Counted from the stretch's first letter, positions 6,727-13,554 are shown. The stretch: DNA of 13,597 nucleotides from Chitinophagales bacterium (GCA_020631175.1 JAHDHT010000007.1:12966-26562), one strand, 5' to 3'. Program-made: numbers and translations. The notes: a model not told the origin generated them from the sequence alone.

Positions 6727-7202
6727 CCCTGCATAAGGTTTTCCAGTTCTTTCGAATAATCAAATTTTAAATCATCATCGAGTTTTTCAATTTTTCGTTT
6801 GATTAAATCAATTTCGCGATAATACATATTGTAAAGCATCTTGTTTTTAAAGAGGTTTATTTTAAAGTCTTTCATTTGTTCGCAAAAGAAAAGTAAAATT
6901 TCGATTTCTGTAACCGGCTTTTTTGAATAGCGAATATATTTTTTTGCCTGACGCTGAATCTTTCTAACACTTTTTTTGATGTAATATAGATTGAGTGCTG
7001 TAATAGAATCAAATTGTGTTTCAATTTCTGTTTTCACACTTTCAATATATCCTTCTTCATAATCTGCCTCAAATACTAAATAGGTTAGTAATTCTTTGTT
7101 CTCTTTTTTAAAGCGGGATAAATGAAGGCAATAATCTAATAGCTCTTTAGGAGATTTATCTTTTAGAGCGCGTTTTATTTCACTTTGTGATGCTGCTTTC
7201 AT
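6723..7202 (-). CDS. Unrecognised helical Lys-rich protein coupled to the P-loop gene
   Basis: I cannot assign a function. The 159-residue protein is almost entirely helical and charged, with LSRFKKENKELLTYLVFEAD near residues 28-47 and many Tyr/Lys-rich segments such as KKYIRYSKKP (about 87-96). It has no signal peptide, membrane helix, Cys cluster or catalytic motif. Its overall look is that of a Bacteroidota conserved hypothetical. It overlaps the P-loop kinase-like gene by four bases (ATGA) and is the promoter-proximal member of the pair, so an adaptor or regulator of that kinase is a reasonable guess only. It is divergent from galactokinase, with an 84-base shared intergenic region. Confidence 0.65.
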   Translation of the reverse strand: MKAASQSEIKRALKDKSPKELLDYCLHLSRFKKENKELLTYLVFEADYEEGYIESVKTEIETQFDSITALNLYYIKKSVRKIQRQAKKYIRYSKKPVTEIEILLFFCEQMKDFKINLFKNKMLYNMYYREIDLIKRKIEKLDDDLKFDYSKELENLMQG

Positions 7203-7232
7203 TTGCCTTCTTGAGATTGATAAGTTGAAATT

Positions 7233-7240
7233 TAAAGATA
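7233..7240 (-). promoter_or_regulatory. Candidate -7 box TATCTTTA for the 7202-6220 pair
   Basis: TATCTTTA on the minus strand matches TAnnTTTG at all but the last base and lies 30 bases before the ATG, giving a leader of about 25 bases. No clear -33 TTG box is visible. The divergent galactokinase promoter lies in the same short gap. Confidence 0.35.
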
Positions 7241-7274
7241 CAATCTCTAATATTTTAATTGCTGTTTTTCTTTT

Positions 7275-7282
7275 TACCTTTA
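7275..7282 (+). promoter_or_regulatory. Candidate -7 box TACCTTTA for galactokinase
   Basis: TACCTTTA matches the Bacteroidota -7 consensus except for its last base and ends 4 bases before the GTG start, so the mRNA would be nearly leaderless. A TTG at 7259-7261 is 13 bases upstream, shorter than the usual spacing. Confidence 0.35.
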
Positions 7283-7286
7283 TTTA

Positions 7287-8444
7287 GTGGAAAAGAACAT
7301 TGACCAAATTTTTAAAAGACTCTTTGGCACGTCAAATCATGCTATTCATCATTATCATTGTCCGGGAAGATTAAATTTCATTGGTGAACATCTTGATTAT
7401 AATGGCGGCTCTGTTATGCCCTTTGCGATTGAATTGGGAATTGATTTGTACATCCGTCCGAATCAGGAAATGAAATTTCGAATGTTTTCTTCTGATTTTG
7501 AAAAGCAAATAATCCTTCCTTCCGATACTGAAAAAATTCAGTACTCTAAAGATAATGGATGGGGAAATTACCCTTTAGGGATAATAGAAATTCTTAAGCA
7601 AAAAGGCTTTTCTTTTGATGGCTATGATTTTTACTTTAAAAGTAACCTTCCAACAGGTGCCGGTTTGTCTTCTTCAGCGGCAATAGAAGTATTAACTGCA
7701 TTTGCATTGTTGGATTTAGCTGCTGAGAAAATTGATCGAACACAAATTGCTTTGTGGGCTAAAGAGGCTGAAAATAATTTTATTGGCGTTGCATGCGGAA
7801 TTATGGATCAGTTCGCTGTTGCCATGGGAAAAAATGGCCACTTAATATGTTTGAATTGTGAAACGATGGATTATAGTTATGTACCGGTTAATCTGGATGG
7901 ATATTCAATTTTAATTTTAAATACAAAGACAAGCCGTTCATTAGAGCATTCTTATTTTAATACGCGAAGAGCGGAATGCGAAGAGGCAGAAAATGAGTTG
8001 AATAAAAATGGAAACTCAACTCGTCTTGCGCATGCTGATTTGAAGCACTTAGATATTATTCCTTCCGAAAATGCCAGAAAAAGAGCTCAACATGTAATCA
8101 GTGAACAAAGCAGGGTAATTGCAATGAAGGATGCTATTAGTGGAGATATTGATCTGGTAGCTGGTTTAATCAATGCGTCTCACTTAAGCTTAAAAAATGA
8201 TTTTGAAGTAACAGGGGAATATTTGGATAGAATGCAGGAAATTGCTTTAAGACAGGATGGATGTATCGCCTCAAGAATGACCGGTGCCGGTTTTGCCGGT
8301 TGTGGTTTGGCAATTGTCGAAAATGAAAAAGTCAGCTCATTTAAAAATGTGTTTGTTGAGCAGTATAAAGATGCTTTGGGTTTTGATGCAGAAGTTTACA
8401 CGTGTAATCCGCAAAACGGTGTGCATAAGGTGGGGGAAATTTAA
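7287..8444 (+). CDS. galK: Galactokinase (GHMP kinase family)
   Basis: This enzyme should phosphorylate galactose with ATP to galactose-1-phosphate, the first committed Leloir step in the cytoplasm. All GHMP motifs are present: the galactokinase signature GRLNFIGEHLDYNGG (27-41, with R28, E34 and D37), the ATP loop LPTGAGLSSSAA (121-132), CGIMDQF with catalytic-base D174, and MTGAGFAGC (331-339). RAQHVISEQSRV (266-277) matches the conserved RxxHVxxExxRV helix. The length, 385 residues, is normal. The start is GTG; no better ATG lies upstream and MEKNIDQIF precedes the conserved core by the usual distance. The signature has Leu where most members have Thr (GEHTDY), which may alter sugar preference. 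No galT, galE or sugar transporter is in the window, so related hexoses such as GalNAc cannot be excluded. Confidence 0.93.
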   Translation: MEKNIDQIFKRLFGTSNHAIHHYHCPGRLNFIGEHLDYNGGSVMPFAIELGIDLYIRPNQEMKFRMFSSDFEKQIILPSDTEKIQYSKDNGWGNYPLGIIEILKQKGFSFDGYDFYFKSNLPTGAGLSSSAAIEVLTAFALLDLAAEKIDRTQIALWAKEAENNFIGVACGIMDQFAVAMGKNGHLICLNCETMDYSYVPVNLDGYSILILNTKTSRSLEHSYFNTRRAECEEAENELNKNGNSTRLAHADLKHLDIIPSENARKRAQHVISEQSRVIAMKDAISGDIDLVAGLINASHLSLKNDFEVTGEYLDRMQEIALRQDGCIASRMTGAGFAGCGLAIVENEKVSSFKNVFVEQYKDALGFDAEVYTCNPQNGVHKVGEI

Positions 8445-8593
8445 GCTGAGGTATAAGTTTAGACTCTATTTCAAGTGCAAGTGTCAAACTCAAACTCAAA
8501 TTAGTTCTGTCTTTGTTTTGTTGAAATAATAATACAATTTGAAATTTGAATTAGTTTGGTCTTCGGTTTAAAAGTATATCACTACCTCCAAAT

Positions 8594-8700
8594 GTCATCT
8601 CGAACGAAGTGACAGATCTTATTGTTTGACTTGAATGATTTTTCTGTAAAAAAAGAATTAAATCGCAAAGAGCAAGATCCTTCGTTAAACTTAGGATGAC
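8594..8700. repeat. Inverted-repeat element of the GTCATC...AAGATCC type
   Basis: The left arm (8594-8620) begins GTCATCTCGAACGAAG and ends AGATCTT. The right arm (8674-8700), read on the minus strand, begins GTCATCCTAAG and contains ACGAAGGATCTT. Both arms resemble the widespread intergenic repeat word GTCATCCTGAGCGAAG followed by GGATCTT, here in diverged form, separated by about 53 AT-rich bases. This is a REP/MITE-like non-coding repeat lying between convergent genes. Its resemblance to the dispersed family is recalled, not searched. Confidence 0.6.
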
Positions 8701-8730
8701 CTGCAGTCACTTCTGACTTCTAGCTTTGAA

Positions 8731-8747
8731 GCTTCAGAATTTGAAGC
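8731..8747 (-). terminator. GCTTCA-N5-TGAAGC hairpin directly after the VOC gene
   Basis: A perfect 6-bp stem with a 5-base loop ends on the base next to the VOC stop codon. It lacks a T-run on the minus strand, so it is a weak terminator candidate or an mRNA 3' stabiliser. Confidence 0.3.
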
Positions 8748-9140
8748 CTATATTTGCTGAGCAAAAATAATGAGGTATCCATTTACATCGGTAATTGCAA
8801 ATTCGGCAAGATTACCTGCGTCTGTGTTTAATTCTTTGGCGATATCGACTTCATTCTCTTTCAGAATATCATAATACAAATCGATATCCTCATCCACTTT
8901 AATGAATAAATTGACCCCATCAGCAATTGAGCTATGCGCCAGGTCAGGATATTCATCGACCATCGAATCACGGCTTTGAAACATAATGACTGCCTGACCG
9001 CATTGCAGCATTGCCCATTCTGCGTATCCTTCTTCAGGGTTTTGAGCCAACAAAGTAAATCCAAGCTTTTCAGTGTAAAAGGCTATGGTATGATTGACGT
9101 CTTCTACCATCAAATTGGGAGCAAGGCTAAGCATTTCCAT
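8748..9140 (-). CDS. Small VOC-family protein (glyoxalase/bleomycin-resistance fold)
   Basis: The 130-residue protein is a single VOC domain made of two beta-alpha-beta-beta-beta units: APNLMVEDVNHTIAFYTEKLGF at 7-28, EWAMLQCGQAVIMFQ at 41-55, VNLFIKVDEDIDLYYDIL at 76-93 and FAITDVNGYLIIFAQ at 114-128. The first-strand His and the last-strand Glu that bind metal in glyoxalase I are absent (Asn9 in place of His; no Glu in the closing strand). It is therefore more like the metal-free ligand-binding or bleomycin-resistance group than a lyase. Ligand unknown. M3 at 9134 is an alternative start: a TATCTTTG box ends only 4 bases before M1, so transcription may begin at or inside the first ATG. The gene is divergent from MiaE with a 56-base gap. 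Confidence 0.85.
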   Translation of the reverse strand: MEMLSLAPNLMVEDVNHTIAFYTEKLGFTLLAQNPEEGYAEWAMLQCGQAVIMFQSRDSMVDEYPDLAHSSIADGVNLFIKVDEDIDLYYDILKENEVDIAKELNTDAGNLAEFAITDVNGYLIIFAQQI

Positions 9141-9144
9141 GTCG

Positions 9145-9173
9145 CAAAGATAGGCTTATTTGTCTCAACAAAA
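9145..9173 (-). promoter_or_regulatory. Promoter of the small VOC gene: TTTTG-N16-TATCTTTG
   Basis: On the minus strand TATCTTTG (9145-9152) is an exact TAnnTTTG match, with TTTTG (9169-9173) 16 bases upstream in the -33 position. The box is 4 bases from the annotated ATG, which implies a leaderless or nearly leaderless mRNA and favours the internal ATG at 9134. Confidence 0.5.
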
Positions 9174-9186
9174 GTGGTATTTTTAG
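9159..9186 (+). promoter_or_regulatory. Promoter of miaE: TTTG-N16-TATTTTTA
   Basis: TTTG (9159-9162) and TATTTTTA (9179-9186) have the same 16-base spacing as the opposing VOC promoter and overlap it, so the two polymerases would compete. The leader would be only a few bases. Confidence 0.4.
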
Positions 9187-9196
9187 GGCAAAAAAG

Positions 9197-9778
9197 ATGC
9201 TTGGACTTAAACTACCAACCGACCCAAGATGGGCTAATCTGGCGGAGTTTTCATTAGAAGAAATTCTGACTGATCATGCTTATTGTGAACAGAAAGCTGC
9301 TTCAACAATTATATCGTTGATTCAAATGTATCCTGAACATATGGATATGATAAAAGAACTAGCACCGATTGTTACAGAAGAGTGGGGCCACTTCCGAATG
9401 GTTTTACAGGAGCTAAGCAAAAGAGGTTTAAAACTAGGCCGACAACGTAAGGATGAATATGTTGCCGGTTTATTTAAGTTTATAAGAAAAGGCGGTGATC
9501 GAAACGACCAACTGGTAGAGCGTTTGTTGATGTGTGCCATGATAGAAGCACGATCTTGTGAACGATTCAGAACTTTATCAGAAGGATTGGATGATGAATA
9601 TCTGAAAGAGTTCTATTATAAATTTATGGTTTCTGAAGCCGGACATTATCGACTCTTTATTGATCTTGCGAAAAGTTTTCTGCCGGAAGAAATAGTAAAC
9701 GAACGCTGGCAGGAATGGCTTGACTATGAAAAGGAATTGTTGGACTCACTGGAGTTAAGAGGAGACCGGATGCATTGA
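9197..9778 (+). CDS. miaE: tRNA-(ms2io6A)-hydroxylase, MiaE family
   Basis: MiaE is a non-haem diiron monooxygenase that uses O2 to hydroxylate the isopentenyl group of ms2i6A at position 37 of tRNAs reading U-starting codons. The 193-residue protein shows the full ligand set on a four-helix ferritin-like bundle: E31 in DHAYCEQKAAST, E62 and H65 in TEEWGHF, E117 in IEARSCERF, and E147 and H150 in SEAGHYRLF. The IEARSCERF and DHAxCExKAAS motifs are diagnostic. Length is typical. The ATG at 9197 lies just after the promoter and the conserved N-terminus begins at once (LKLPTDPRW). The upstream pathway genes miaA and miaB are not in the window. An alkane monooxygenase follows on the same strand. 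Confidence 0.95.
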   Translation: MLGLKLPTDPRWANLAEFSLEEILTDHAYCEQKAASTIISLIQMYPEHMDMIKELAPIVTEEWGHFRMVLQELSKRGLKLGRQRKDEYVAGLFKFIRKGGDRNDQLVERLLMCAMIEARSCERFRTLSEGLDDEYLKEFYYKFMVSEAGHYRLFIDLAKSFLPEEIVNERWQEWLDYEKELLDSLELRGDRMH

Positions 9779-9867
9779 TTAGTTGCAATAATAAGTTCCA
9801 TCACGCTGATCAGGATGACTTGCGGCCACTTTTGTCTTAGAGCAGATCATCAAAATAAAATGCCCGG

Positions 9868-9894
9868 TTGTTTTATATTAAATGCCTACCTTAA
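9868..9894 (+). promoter_or_regulatory. Candidate promoter of the AlkB-type gene: TTG-N16-TACCTTAA
   Basis: TTG (9868-9870) and TACCTTAA (9887-9894) have the 16-base spacing seen at 9145-9186; the second box deviates from TAnnTTTG at two bases. It lies 19 bases before the ATG at 9914, which supports that start over one at 9815, since 9815 would be upstream of the transcript. Confidence 0.35.
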
Positions 9895-9913
9895 TAGAAA
9901 GAAAATTAATGCT

Positions 9914-10981
9914 ATGAATTTAAAGTCTTTAAAATATCTTTCTATTCTCACCATTCTGATTTTTGTTTATTTATCCTTTACCATGCATGGTGTATGGACA
10001 TTTGCTGTGGCGATTTATGCATATATACTTGTACCGGGACTTGAATTTATATTGCCGGGCAAAGGAACAAACATGACGAATGATGAAGAAATTGAAGCGC
10101 TTAAGGATAAGACTTACGACATAATGTTGTATGCTATGGTACCAATTTTATTTGGTGTATTGGTTTTCTTTCTATTTAGTATTAGAGAACCAGGATTAAG
10201 CACTTTTGAAATCATAGGTAGAATTTCTAGTATGGGCCTCGTTGCGGTTACATTAGGTTTTAATGTGGGTCATGAATTGGGGCATCGAAACACCAGGCAT
10301 GAAAAAATAATGTCCAGAGCTATGTTGTTAGTTTCATTACAAATGCATTTTGTAATTGAACATAATTATGGTCACCATAAAAGAGTGGCAACAGAAGAAG
10401 ATCCGGCTTCAGCCAGATATGGAGAAGTACTCTATACTTTTTGGTTCAGATCATGGATTATGGGTTATATCTCTGCCTGGAAACTAGAAGCGAAAAGACT
10501 GAAAAATGAAGGACTCCCGTTTTATTCCATCCATAATGAAATGATCCGTTTTGAGATCATTCAAATCCTTTTTGTTGCAGCTATATTTGTTTTATTCGGC
10601 GGCTTCGCAACGCTGGCTTATCTGGTGGCAGCATTTATAAGCAAAATATTGTTTGAAACAATAAATTATATCGAGCATTACGGACTTACCAGAAAAAGAA
10701 AAAATAAATCATTTGAAAAAGTATTGCCGGTACATTCATGGAATTCAAATAAAGATGTCGGAAGAGTTTTATTATTTGAGTTAACAAGACATTCCGATCA
10801 TCATTATAAAGCTTCACGAAAATATCAGATTCTTAAGCATTATGAAGATGTACCTCAAATGCCGGCAGGATATCCTGCAATGATATTACTCTCTTTTATT
10901 CCACCCTTATGGTTTTATGTGATGCATCGTAAAATTGACAGATTTAAAAAAGAAAACCCAGCAGGTGCAGCCTTGGCTTAG
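9914..10981 (+). CDS. alkB: AlkB-type alkane 1-monooxygenase (membrane diiron hydroxylase)
   Basis: This integral-membrane enzyme should use O2 and rubredoxin electrons to hydroxylate the terminal methyl of alkanes or a similar alkyl chain. With the start at the ATG at 9914 it has 355 residues and about six membrane helices (7-23, 26-47, 70-90, 104-118, 214-246, 322-337). All histidine boxes are present: HELGH (120-124), EHNYGHHKRVATEEDPASAR (149-168), NYIEHYG (251-257) and TRHSDHH (291-297). The exact Hist-2 block and NYIEHYGL separate AlkB from fatty-acid desaturases and xylene monooxygenases. The usual LQRHSDHH reads LTRHSDHH here. An in-frame ATG at 9815 would add 33 residues that look unlike the family and precede the likely promoter. 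No rubredoxin or rubredoxin reductase is nearby, so electron donors must come from elsewhere. The substrate may be a lipid chain rather than crude-oil alkane. Confidence 0.92.
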   Translation: MNLKSLKYLSILTILIFVYLSFTMHGVWTFAVAIYAYILVPGLEFILPGKGTNMTNDEEIEALKDKTYDIMLYAMVPILFGVLVFFLFSIREPGLSTFEIIGRISSMGLVAVTLGFNVGHELGHRNTRHEKIMSRAMLLVSLQMHFVIEHNYGHHKRVATEEDPASARYGEVLYTFWFRSWIMGYISAWKLEAKRLKNEGLPFYSIHNEMIRFEIIQILFVAAIFVLFGGFATLAYLVAAFISKILFETINYIEHYGLTRKRKNKSFEKVLPVHSWNSNKDVGRVLLFELTRHSDHHYKASRKYQILKHYEDVPQMPAGYPAMILLSFIPPLWFYVMHRKIDRFKKENPAGAALA

Positions 10982-10990
10982 CAGGGGTCG

Positions 10991-11028
10991 AATTAAGTTT
11001 AAACTTAAACCTAAGTCTTAACTTAATT
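10991..11028. terminator. Bidirectional terminator between convergent alkB and EVE genes
   Basis: AATTAAGTTTAAACTTA (10991-11007) pairs with 11012-11028 at 15 of 17 positions around a 4-base loop. It lies 10 bases after the alkB stop and 15 bases from the EVE stop, between converging genes, and is flanked by A/T runs on both sides, so it can serve both transcripts. Confidence 0.7.
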
Positions 11029-11042
11029 TCCACTTGTACTTA

Positions 11043-11456
11043 TCAAACTTTTGTCTCCGCCATCTTCAAAATCTCTTTCCAATGGGCTTTGTCAATCGGC
11101 ATCACCGAAAGACGACTTATTTTTACTAATGCAATCTCCTGTAGTTTTGGATTTGCCTTTATATCACTCAAATGTACCGGCTTAACCAAAGGTTTTACCG
11201 GAACAAAATCAACAGCAACCCATCGATCATCATCAGTAGTAGGATCCTGATAATGCTCTTTTACTACTTTACAAATGCCAACAATTTCTTTCTGCTTTAC
11301 AGAATGGTAAAAAAAGACAAGATCATCTTTTTGCATATTTTTCAAATGAAGACGAGCAGCATAGTTACGCACTCCGTCCCAATGATCACGTTTTAACTTT
11401 ACAAAGTCATCCCAACTGTATTCTCCGGGCTCTGTTTTTACCAGCCAATAATTCAT
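11043..11456 (-). CDS. EVE domain protein (PUA-like, modified-base reader)
   Basis: The 137-residue protein is a single EVE domain (THYN1/YTH-like PUA superfamily): YWLVKTEPGEYSW at 3-15, WDGVRNYAARLHL at 26-38, DLVFFYHS at 45-52, IVGICKVV at 58-65 and ALVKISRLSVMP at 109-120. These motifs are diagnostic. EVE domains recognise modified bases in DNA or RNA, and bacterial members occur alone or fused to restriction-type nucleases. Here it is stand-alone, with no effector domain. The loop after DPTTDDDRW is shorter than in many members. It starts 12 bases after the stop of the arylsulfotransferase gene and is probably read through from it, though no functional link is evident. In the same window the ASCH domain at 4715-3894 is another PUA-like fold. 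Confidence 0.93.
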   Translation of the reverse strand: MNYWLVKTEPGEYSWDDFVKLKRDHWDGVRNYAARLHLKNMQKDDLVFFYHSVKQKEIVGICKVVKEHYQDPTTDDDRWVAVDFVPVKPLVKPVHLSDIKANPKLQEIALVKISRLSVMPIDKAHWKEILKMAETKV

Positions 11457-11468
11457 AAGGAATTGAAA

Positions 11469-13397
11469 TTATTGAACCATTAATTTACGTGAGTATAATT
11501 CACCGTCAGAAGAAGTTACATTTAGTAAATAAACTCCATTTGACAAATGCCCAATTGAAGTTTCATCCTGAACACTTGTTTGCATTAATAATTGCCCCTG
11601 TAAATCATAAATAAACAATTGGTCGAATTGAGCAGGATTTAAAATAGAAATACTTTCAGACCCGATCAAAATATTGTTTTCAAAAATAAGATCTTCTATA
11701 CCTACAACCATAATCGTTATTTCTTCACAATAAGTATCCTCTCCGAAAGGATTTGTAATGGTTAAGCAAACGGTATAGGTGCCGTCTTCATCATAGGCAT
11801 GTTCCGGGTTCCATTCAGTAGAAGTATTTCCATCACCAAAATCCCATGCCCAGCTTATTGCATTTTCAGACATTTCATCAAAACTAACAATAGTTTGTGC
11901 ACCCGGATCACCGATGGTATAAGTGAAAAAACTTACCGGTAAAATTACAGAGGTTTGATAAACGCAATCGTCACTAACGTAATTTTCATTTTCAATAATT
12001 CCTTCAGTGTAATCTAAATCAACATTATCAAAAGCAGCAAAAGAAGAAGAGTATTTATCAATTTTATAAACGGCCGCCTGAATATTATCGCCCTGATCAG
12101 CAATACTTCCTCCACCATACCAGGAGCTTTCAATAGGACATTGATAAATCCATGCTATGTCGCCATCAGGTGTAACTTCTGTAAACTTACCTGAAGTAGC
12201 TTCAGTGATTACGACATTACCATTCGATTGAACATCAACTCCACCCATAATTCCTGATGAAACATTATTGCCCGGGAAATTTTCACCGATCCATGTCCAT
12301 GTAAAATCTTCAGGTAAAAATTGTCCGTTCGAATTTTTAGGATATTCATTGTTTACATCATCCCATTCTAATTCAAGAATACAAGCTCCTGAAAATCCAT
12401 TCTGACCTATAAGAGCACCGTAATCATTATTGAAAACAGATATCATCCCTCCAAAAACATCATAACTGTCCGGTATAAATTTAGGATTATGCTGTCCGCC
12501 TAAACGACGGTCACCATTATTTCCTGCATCATAATTATTTGGATTTCCCCATCTCCAGAGAAAGTCGCCCCCACGGCCACCGTTACCACCAATTGAACCG
12601 GCTGCTTCATCGGCTGTGGTGCTGTGATCGATAATATAAATTTCATCATCCTTCCAGGAAGAAACAATAATATGATCTCTTTCTTCATGATAATGCATTC
12701 CGTTAAAGTGAGAGTTCGCTCCACCAAATCCTCCTCCAATCAAATTAATATTATAACGGTGTGGATTATCTGCAATGACTCCATAATTATCTTTAGAAGC
12801 ATCGAAATCCTGAATCAGATGATCCCATTGATGCCATTCCCAAACCACTTCCGCATCATTTGTACCAATAGGCATAAATTCAATGACAGATTCAGTGCTT
12901 AAAGAATTCCCAAAATTATTCGGATTGGCACCGGCCTGTATTGCTTCAGTAGCATTATGCGGATCCTGCACCAAACCAAGTATGTTTCCATTTGGTAGCA
13001 TAACTAAATCAGAATGCAAACCTTTATATCGACCTTCGGCGCAATATTGCCATACCAGGTTATCGTCCCAATCGCGACGCTCAAAACATCCATCCCCATA
13101 AGCAGCAGCTCCACCCGGAGCATCTGAAAATACAAACTTTATTACACTTCCATCCTCTAATAAATAAGTACCGGTATAATTAAAATCACCTGTAAAAGTC
13201 CATGTGTTAATTACTTCACCGCAGGTATTAATCAGATAAACCTGATCAGAACCTTGCGGACTAAACAACAAAGGTCCGTCATATACTTTTTCGTAGTCTA
13301 CATACTGTAGTCCTACCGTTATACCTGCCGGTTCCGGAACCTGAGCAAAAAGGGTACAAGTAAATGCCAGAAAGAATAAAGTTATAAGCTTACGCAT
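11469..13397 (-). CDS. Secreted arylsulfotransferase-like protein with PKD and T9SS sorting domains
   Basis: The 642-residue protein has a signal peptide (1-18, MRKLITLFFLAFTCTLFA, cut before QVPEP). Residues 30-460 form a beta-propeller-like region of the ASST type: VYLINTCGEVINTWTF, GSVIKF, HSDLVMLPNGNIL (128-140), VVWEWHQWDH, HFNGMHY (230-236), DHIIVSS, GGQHNPKFIPD (300-310), and WTWIGE. H128, H235 and H303 are candidates for the conserved active-site histidines of ASST enzymes, which move sulfate between phenolic esters. Residues 488-565 are a PKD domain (WAWDFGDGNTST, HAYDEDGTYTVCLTI). Residues 574-642 are a T9SS sorting domain (IYDLQGQLL, GVYLLNV, SRKLMVQ) lacking the usual PNP motif. 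Export through the outer membrane is therefore expected. Donor, acceptor and catalytic competence are not certain, and a Cys-rich N-terminal part (C59, C104, C119) may form disulfides. Confidence 0.87.
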   Translation of the reverse strand: MRKLITLFFLAFTCTLFAQVPEPAGITVGLQYVDYEKVYDGPLLFSPQGSDQVYLINTCGEVINTWTFTGDFNYTGTYLLEDGSVIKFVFSDAPGGAAAYGDGCFERRDWDDNLVWQYCAEGRYKGLHSDLVMLPNGNILGLVQDPHNATEAIQAGANPNNFGNSLSTESVIEFMPIGTNDAEVVWEWHQWDHLIQDFDASKDNYGVIADNPHRYNINLIGGGFGGANSHFNGMHYHEERDHIIVSSWKDDEIYIIDHSTTADEAAGSIGGNGGRGGDFLWRWGNPNNYDAGNNGDRRLGGQHNPKFIPDSYDVFGGMISVFNNDYGALIGQNGFSGACILELEWDDVNNEYPKNSNGQFLPEDFTWTWIGENFPGNNVSSGIMGGVDVQSNGNVVITEATSGKFTEVTPDGDIAWIYQCPIESSWYGGGSIADQGDNIQAAVYKIDKYSSSFAAFDNVDLDYTEGIIENENYVSDDCVYQTSVILPVSFFTYTIGDPGAQTIVSFDEMSENAISWAWDFGDGNTSTEWNPEHAYDEDGTYTVCLTITNPFGEDTYCEEITIMVVGIEDLIFENNILIGSESISILNPAQFDQLFIYDLQGQLLMQTSVQDETSIGHLSNGVYLLNVTSSDGELYSRKLMVQ

Positions 13398-13411
13398 AGT
13401 TGGATTTTTTC

Positions 13412-13419
13412 TAAAGATA
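13412..13419 (-). promoter_or_regulatory. Candidate -7 box TATCTTTA for the ASST-EVE pair
   Basis: TATCTTTA on the minus strand matches TAnnTTTG at all but the last base, 14 bases before the ATG. A TTG (minus strand, 13444-13446) is 24 bases upstream, at the long end of known spacing. Confidence 0.4.
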
Positions 13420-13490
13420 CGGAAGAATTCTGATTGCTGAATTCAATAATTCTGAATGACTAATGACAATACAGGGATAATATTAAGATC

Positions 13491-13554
13491 GCTGCGCTTT
13501 GAGACCGCTGCGCTTCGAGAGTCGAGACCGCCTTCGGCTGCGAGAGTCGAGACC
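13491..13554. repeat. GC-rich direct-repeat block
   Basis: GCTGCGCTT occurs at 13491 and 13507, and CGAGAGTCGAGACC occurs at 13516-13529 and 13541-13554, a 25-base period. The block is far richer in GC than nearby genes and has no coding frame. It looks like a dispersed Bacteroidota intergenic repeat. The flanks 13420-13490 and 13555-13597 show nothing else that I can name. Confidence 0.55.

Larger units (their letters stand above)
8445..8747. other. 303-base convergent intergenic stretch, no gene
   Basis: No credible coding frame is seen. The left third is low-complexity AT-rich sequence with CAAACT/CAAATT-like words in both orientations (about 8486-8565) that can fold loosely and may end galactokinase transcription. 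The middle holds the inverted repeat at 8594-8700. The right end holds a small hairpin next to the VOC gene stop. Confidence 0.6.

Noticed and set aside
8284..8529. Frame overlapping the end of galactokinase
   Set aside because: Out-of-frame product over a conserved GHMP motif, Lys/Val-rich without recognisable features.
9815..9913. In-frame 33-residue N-terminal extension of the AlkB-type protein
   Set aside because: The extra residues are not hydrophobic or family-like, the likely promoter lies inside this stretch, and MNLKSLKYLS leads straight into the first membrane helix.
12624..12902. Plus-strand frame opposite the arylsulfotransferase gene
   Set aside because: Lies wholly antisense to a well-supported gene with signal peptide and domains; no family features.
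13491..13554. Possible CRISPR array
   Set aside because: Only two short direct repeats with an 11-base gap, no spacers of proper length and no cas genes.
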